Shown: one piece after another, positions 14,184 through 17,431 of the stretch
Layout of the letters: each line of letters starts with the position of its first letter
Numbering within the stretch: the first letter of the stretch is position 1
NCBI GenBank assembly: GCA_022615475.1
Contig: JAKEGQ010000086.1
Location: forward strand, 1-17,431
DNA length: 17,431 bases
Reading direction: 5' to 3'
From: Candidatus Methylomirabilota bacterium
GTDB lineage: Bacteria; Methylomirabilota; Methylomirabilia; Methylomirabilales; CSP1-5
The notes under the pieces: model-generated
The model's database searches: none
What the model saw: the letters and a program-made list of their open reading frames with translations, nothing else
What the model was told of the DNA's origin: nothing
Position numbers and translations under genes: made by a program

Positions 14184-14705
14184 ATGAGACGTGGCACCAC
14201 CATCTACCTGTACGAACTCTTTTGGATCCTCCCGAGCATAGCGATCCCGGTCGGGATGCTGGTGGCCCTCGTTGTCTTCACCTTCGGGGCGGGGGTGCAT
14301 CTGCCCGGGGATCACGGGCGCGTCGAGCCGACGGCGGTTCTCGCCACGCCCCCATTCGATCAGCCCGGGACCGTCCAGGTCGGGCCCGGACAGTACGAGG
14401 TCCGGATGGTGAGCGGCATCTGGTCTTTCGCGCCGAACGAGATCCGGGTCCCTGCCGGCTCGACGGTCACCTTCGTCGCCGCGAGCCGGGACGTGCTCCA
14501 CGGGCTCTTCATCCCCCGAGCCAATGTCAACGTGATGCTCATTCCGGGGCAGGTCGCGCATGTCACGACCCGCTTCGACCGCCCAGGCGAGTACCCCTTC
14601 TTCTGTCACGAGTACTGCGGGATCGCCCACCATACGATGTGGGGCAAGGTCATCGTTGAACCCGCGTCGAAAGCGGATCGTCACGATGGAGACTCGGCAT
14701 CATGA
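14184..14705 (+). CDS. cbaB: Cytochrome c oxidase subunit II with CuA centre (ba3 type)
   Basis: Takes electrons from cytochrome c through a binuclear CuA site. 173 residues, short and with one N-terminal membrane helix (about 12-36), as in Thermus ba3 subunit II rather than the two-helix A-type form. CuA ligands are H106, C141, E143 (backbone), C145, H149 and M152 in DVLHGLF and CHEYCGIAHHTMWG; the spacing equals that of Thermus ba3. E11 lines up with the Glu at the K-channel entrance (Thermus E15). ATG at 14184 has a weak ribosome site, 6 nt after the IIa stop. Its stop overlaps the subunit I start (ATGA). Secure call. Confidence 0.95.
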   Translation: MRRGTTIYLYELFWILPSIAIPVGMLVALVVFTFGAGVHLPGDHGRVEPTAVLATPPFDQPGTVQVGPGQYEVRMVSGIWSFAPNEIRVPAGSTVTFVAASRDVLHGLFIPRANVNVMLIPGQVAHVTTRFDRPGEYPFFCHEYCGIAHHTMWGKVIVEPASKADRHDGDSAS

Positions 14706-16354
14706 CCGAAGCGGATGCTGCACCTGATCTTACCCCGGAAAACCGCCTGACCGCCGCATACCTGGTGGTCGCGCTCGTCTCCCTCTTCGTCGGGGTGTCG
14801 CTGGGGCTCTTCCAGGCCCTCGAGCACGCCGGCATCGATCTCTACCCCTGGCTCCTTCCAATCATCAAGTCTTACTACCACGGCTTGAGCCTCCACGGCG
14901 TGCTCAACGTCCTGGTCTTCACCACCTTCTTTATCTCCGGGTTTCTGCAGTTCATCACCGCGCGGTCCCTCAGGATCCCCCTCTGGAACCGCGGCCTGGC
15001 CTGGGCCACCTTCTGGCTCATGACGGGGGGACTCATCCTCGCGGCCGTCCCCCTCGTGGGAAACGCCGCGACGGTGCTCTTCACCTTTTACCCACCCATG
15101 AAGGCCCATTGGGCTTTCTATGTGGGACTCACGCTGGTCGTGGTCGCCACGTGGCTCGTCACCCTCACTCTCGTGTGCACCTATCGGGCCTGGCGTGCGC
15201 GCAACCCAGAAGTCCGGACACCCTTGCCCGCATGGATGGCGCTGGTCACGTTCGTGATGTGGACGATCGCGTCGCTCGGGTTGGCGGCCGAGATGCTTTT
15301 CATGATGATTCCCTGGTCGCTCGGAATGGTTGCCGGGACGGACGCCCTTGTGGCGCGGGTCCTCTTCTGGTACACCGGGCATCCCATCGTATACTTTTGG
15401 CTCCTCCCTGCGTATATCTCGTGGTATACGCTCGTACCGCGACAGGCGGGAGGAAAACTCTTCAGCGATCCCCTCGCCCGCGTGTCGTTCCTCCTCTTTC
15501 TCGTCCTTTCGACGCCGGTCGGTTTTCACCACCAGTTCACCGATCCAGGGATCGGCCAGGGCTGGAAGCTGCTCCACGCCTTCTTCACTTTCGGGGTCTT
15601 CTTCCCGAGCCTCCTCACCTTCTTCAGCATCGTGGCCTCCCTCGAAAATGGGGGGAGGGCGCGCGGCGGGAGAGGGTGGGTCGCCTGGTTCGGGAAGCTC
15701 CCCTGGGGAGATCCATCCCTCGCAGCACAGGTCCTCTCTATGATCCTGTTTGCGTTCGGCGGAATCGGAGGCCTGATCAACGCGTCCTTCACCATGAACC
15801 TGGTGATCCACAACACCGCCTGGATCGTCGGGCACTTCCACTTGACGGTCGGCACGGCCGTCGCGCTCACTTTTATGGGAATTACCTACTGGCTGGTCCC
15901 CTTTCTGACAGGACACCAGCTGTGGAGTCGGCGCCTCGGGCTTGCCCAGGCTTGGCTCTGGTTCATCGGGATGGCGATCATGTCCCACGCGCAACACCGG
16001 CTCGGGCTCATGGGGATGCCCCGGAGGACGATGATTGGTGCAGCCCCGTACGTCCAGCCGGAGTGGCGGTCACTCCTGCCCTTCGTGGCGATCGGCGGGA
16101 CGATGCTCTTCGTCAGTGCGATGCTCTACTTTGCGAACATGCTGCTCACGGCCGTCGCATCCCGCGAGGCGGCTGTGATTGAGGTACCGTTCGCTGAGGC
16201 CCTCTCCGGCCCCGAGCACGCACCGGTAATCCTCGACCGCTGGCGCCCCTGGTTGGTGCTGGCGGTAGCCTTGATCGCAATCGCCTATGGACCCACGATC
16301 ATCCGTCTCGTGACCACGACGCCGTTCACCACCCCGGGCTTTCGCGTCTGGTGA
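14702..16354 (+). CDS. cbaA: ba3-type (B-family) haem-copper oxygen reductase subunit I
   Basis: Catalytic subunit reducing O2 to water with proton pumping; B-family members can also reduce NO slowly. 550 residues, about 13 helices. The low-spin haem ligands are H65 (LSLHG) and H380. CuB ligands are H227, H276 and H277, and H378 binds the high-spin haem (HPIVYFW, FHHQ, GHFH). The cross-linked tyrosine Y231 is present, so this is an oxidase, not a NO reductase. K-channel residues Y238, Y242, S303 and T306 match Thermus Y244, Y248, S309 and T312. The ATG overlaps the cbaB stop. Being in one operon with nirK is unusual and raises the question whether NO is a substrate in vivo. Confidence 0.96.
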   Translation: MTEADAAPDLTPENRLTAAYLVVALVSLFVGVSLGLFQALEHAGIDLYPWLLPIIKSYYHGLSLHGVLNVLVFTTFFISGFLQFITARSLRIPLWNRGLAWATFWLMTGGLILAAVPLVGNAATVLFTFYPPMKAHWAFYVGLTLVVVATWLVTLTLVCTYRAWRARNPEVRTPLPAWMALVTFVMWTIASLGLAAEMLFMMIPWSLGMVAGTDALVARVLFWYTGHPIVYFWLLPAYISWYTLVPRQAGGKLFSDPLARVSFLLFLVLSTPVGFHHQFTDPGIGQGWKLLHAFFTFGVFFPSLLTFFSIVASLENGGRARGGRGWVAWFGKLPWGDPSLAAQVLSMILFAFGGIGGLINASFTMNLVIHNTAWIVGHFHLTVGTAVALTFMGITYWLVPFLTGHQLWSRRLGLAQAWLWFIGMAIMSHAQHRLGLMGMPRRTMIGAAPYVQPEWRSLLPFVAIGGTMLFVSAMLYFANMLLTAVASREAAVIEVPFAEALSGPEHAPVILDRWRPWLVLAVALIAIAYGPTIIRLVTTTPFTTPGFRVW

Positions 16355-16395
16355 GCCTGCGACTGGCAACACCGAGCAACGACACACACGTCTCG

Positions 16396-16404
16396 AAAGG
16401 AGGT
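16396..16404 (+). promoter_or_regulatory. Ribosome-binding site fixing a TTG start
   Basis: AAAGGAGGT, nearly the full anti-16S complement, six nt before TTG at 16411. It decides the start of the cytochrome c gene, because the frame is also open from a GTG at 16351 with no ribosome site. Confidence 0.8.
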
Positions 16405-16410
16405 TCGCCC

Positions 16411-16776
16411 TTGAAAAGAGCACAGACGGTCACGCTCATCCTGCTTGTCCTGATGGCGGCAGCGCCCTCGCAGAGCGGCGCGGCGGGAAAGGGTGACCCC
16501 AAGGCTGGAAAGGCCAAGTACGATCTCCTCTGCTCCTCGTGCCACGGCACTACCGGAAAGGGTGATGGCCCAGCGGCAGCAGCCTTGAACCCCAAGCCCC
16601 GGAGCCTCGCGGATGTCCAGTACATGAAGGGCCTGACCGATGACCACCTCTTTAAGGTCATCAAGGACGGGGGTCCCGCCGTGGGGAAATCCCCGCTCAT
16701 GGCGCCGTGGGGTGGTCAGCTCAAGGACCCAGAAATCTGGGATGTGGTGGCCTACATCCGAACGCTGGGGAAATAG
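16411..16776 (+). CDS. Monohaem class I cytochrome c, exported
   Basis: Small electron carrier of 121 residues, probably the donor to the ba3 oxidase or NirK. A cleavable signal peptide is evident: basic start (KRAQ), hydrophobic core at about 6-18, then a small-residue cleavage region near 20-26. The haem site is CSSCH at 41-45 and the likely sixth ligand M97 in SPLMAPWGG. The IWDVVAYIRTL helix at about 109-119 ends the fold as usual for this class. TTG start, chosen for the strong ribosome site at 16396-16404 and the well-formed signal peptide. It lies 56 nt after cbaA and 12 nt before the pentaheme gene. Call secure; the redox partner is inferred from position. Confidence 0.93.
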   Translation: MKRAQTVTLILLVLMAAAPSQSGAAGKGDPKAGKAKYDLLCSSCHGTTGKGDGPAAAALNPKPRSLADVQYMKGLTDDHLFKVIKDGGPAVGKSPLMAPWGGQLKDPEIWDVVAYIRTLGK

Positions 16777-16788
16777 CCAGAGACCGCA

Positions 16789-17289
16789 ATGCACGTGCGG
16801 CACGCGGCAGGGATCGCGGTGATCGTTCTCGCGGCGGCAGCGGCATTGTCCTACACCGCCTCCGGTCGCGAGCCGCCTGCGGAGACACCGATCCCCTTCA
16901 GCCATCGCCTTCACGCCGGCGAGAACCAGATCCCGTGTTTGTACTGTCATGCCAACGCCCGGCGGTCGTCGGTGGCCGGGATTCCCTCCATCCAGCGGTG
17001 CATGGGCTGCCACAAGATCACCGCCGCCGCCAAACCCGAAATTCAGAAACTCAAGGAATACTGGGACCGGAAAGAACCGATTCGCTGGCCAAAGGCCACC
17101 TGGATGCCGGACTTCGTCTTCTTTGAACACTGGCCTCATGTCCGGGCCGAAATCGGGTGTCAGGCCTGTCACGGCCCGGTCGAGACCATGGATCACCCGC
17201 CGACGACTCGGGCGCTCACCATGGACTTTTGCGTCGGCTGCCATCGGGCGCGGAACGTCAGCATCGACTGCGCAGTGTGCCACCGCTAG
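16789..17289 (+). CDS. Pentaheme cytochrome c, ActA/QrcA- or cytochrome c3-like
   Basis: 166 residues with an N-terminal signal or anchor (about 8-22) and five CxxCH sites at 50-54, 71-75, 124-128, 148-152 and 161-165. Non-motif histidines H39 and H42 (FSHRLHAGE) and H114 and H117 (FEHWPH) are likely distal ligands, so bis-His low-potential haems are expected. The stretches FSHRLHAGENQIPCLYCH and GCQACHGPVETM recall the pentaheme subunit of alternative complex III (ActA) and of Qrc. Those proteins are usually longer and sit first in an act operon, but no ActB-like gene starts within the remaining 142 bp. The last haem motif ends one residue before the stop. ATG 16789 has a weak ribosome site. 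Electron transfer role secure, complex membership open. Confidence 0.9.
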   Translation: MHVRHAAGIAVIVLAAAAALSYTASGREPPAETPIPFSHRLHAGENQIPCLYCHANARRSSVAGIPSIQRCMGCHKITAAAKPEIQKLKEYWDRKEPIRWPKATWMPDFVFFEHWPHVRAEIGCQACHGPVETMDHPPTTRALTMDFCVGCHRARNVSIDCAVCHR

Positions 17290-17295
17290 CAATGG

Positions 17296-17350
17296 GTTGA
17301 GAGTTGAGGGGTTAGAGTCGAGAGTCCAGCTAAAATTTCGAATTTCGAAA
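17296..17350. repeat. Low-complexity GTTGAG-like tract and TTCGAA repeat
   Basis: Just after the pentaheme gene the sequence is purine-rich with degenerate GTTGAG/TAGAG/CGAGAG units (17296-17326). An AT-rich segment follows where ATTTCGA occurs twice in tandem (17335-17348). The composition differs sharply from the flanking GC-rich genes and suggests a dispersed intergenic repeat. The 17290-17431 stretch holds no gene. Confidence 0.4.
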
Positions 17351-17370
17351 GGCAATTATCCCCTTCGAGG

Positions 17371-17390
17371 GTAAGCCTCGAGGAGCTTAC
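17371..17390. repeat. Inverted repeat near the window end
   Basis: GTAAGC and GCTTAC form a perfect 6-bp stem around CTCGAGGA. It follows the last gene by about 80 bp and could mark the end of the oxidase operon. No T-run follows on either strand, so intrinsic termination is doubtful. Confidence 0.3.
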
Positions 17391-17431
17391 TGAGCATCAA
17401 TGCTATGAAATCCGGCTCTTTTCGCATGTTG

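Noticed and set aside
14681..15997. 438-codon open frame on the minus strand opposite cbaA
   Set aside because: Its translation is Glu/Gly/Arg/Pro-rich without any domain, and the opposite frame is an unmistakable oxidase subunit. It is an antisense shadow caused by high GC.
14702..16354. NO reductase or NO dismutase identity for the haem-copper protein
   Set aside because: It has the HPIVY tyrosine cross-link motif, a CuA subunit and full K-channel residues, all features of a ba3 oxygen reductase.
16351..16776. GTG start at 16351 for the cytochrome c gene
   Set aside because: No ribosome site, a polar 20-residue extension before the signal peptide, and a near-perfect ribosome site pointing to TTG 16411.
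1..17431. tRNA or rRNA genes, CRISPR arrays, insertion sequences, integrases
   Set aside because: I looked for cloverleaf-like segments, regularly spaced repeats and transposase or integrase motifs and saw none. A tRNA or covariance-model scan would be the decisive test.

Overview
This is a GC-rich bacterial window with densely packed, mostly co-oriented gene blocks for respiration, nitrogen-oxide metabolism and haem synthesis. It encodes a menaquinol-type b6c complex with a multihaem cytochrome, an AniA-like copper nitrite reductase, a ba3-type oxygen reductase and a coproporphyrin-type haem pathway. This mix suggests an environmental, respiratory, partly denitrifying diderm. Methylomirabilota (NC10), Rokubacteria and similar deep lineages would fit, but that is inference from gene content; no rRNA or other marker gene is present.

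Layout. Minus strand, positions 1-5805: a four-gene complex III operon (Rieske, cytochrome b6-like, subunit IV-like, then a coiled-coil multihaem cytochrome cut by the window edge) behind a good sigma70-like promoter. Upstream of it lie an NnrS-family haem/NO protein and a two-CBS-domain protein. Minus strand, 6007-7992: a P1B-4 type metal-export ATPase. It is divergent from the next block across a roughly 290 bp promoter region.

Plus strand, 8281-12208: a haem operon with coproheme decarboxylase (chdC/hemQ), a YhbP-like flavin-fold protein, a small four-helix CopD/HemJ-like membrane protein, hemE, hemH and a GYD-domain protein. A decayed alpha/beta-hydrolase fragment follows. Plus strand, 12476-17289: an Rrf2 Fe-S regulator translationally coupled to nirK, then a small oxidase subunit IIa (33 codons), CuA subunit II, ba3 subunit I, a monohaem cytochrome c and a pentaheme cytochrome. 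The last roughly 140 bp hold no gene, only low-complexity and inverted-repeat sequence.

How the genes fit together. Quinol electrons pass through the b6c complex to c-type cytochromes. Those cytochromes can feed either NirK (nitrite to NO) or the ba3 enzyme (O2, and possibly NO, reduction). The haem operon supplies the cofactor these proteins need in quantity. The metal exporter, NnrS and the Rrf2 regulator look like metal and NO homeostasis functions. The points most worth following are the HemJ-like protein sitting where the coproporphyrinogen oxidase of the pathway is missing, the nirK/ba3 fusion into one operon without any NO reductase, and a near-perfect dyad laid over the start codon of the Rrf2 gene.
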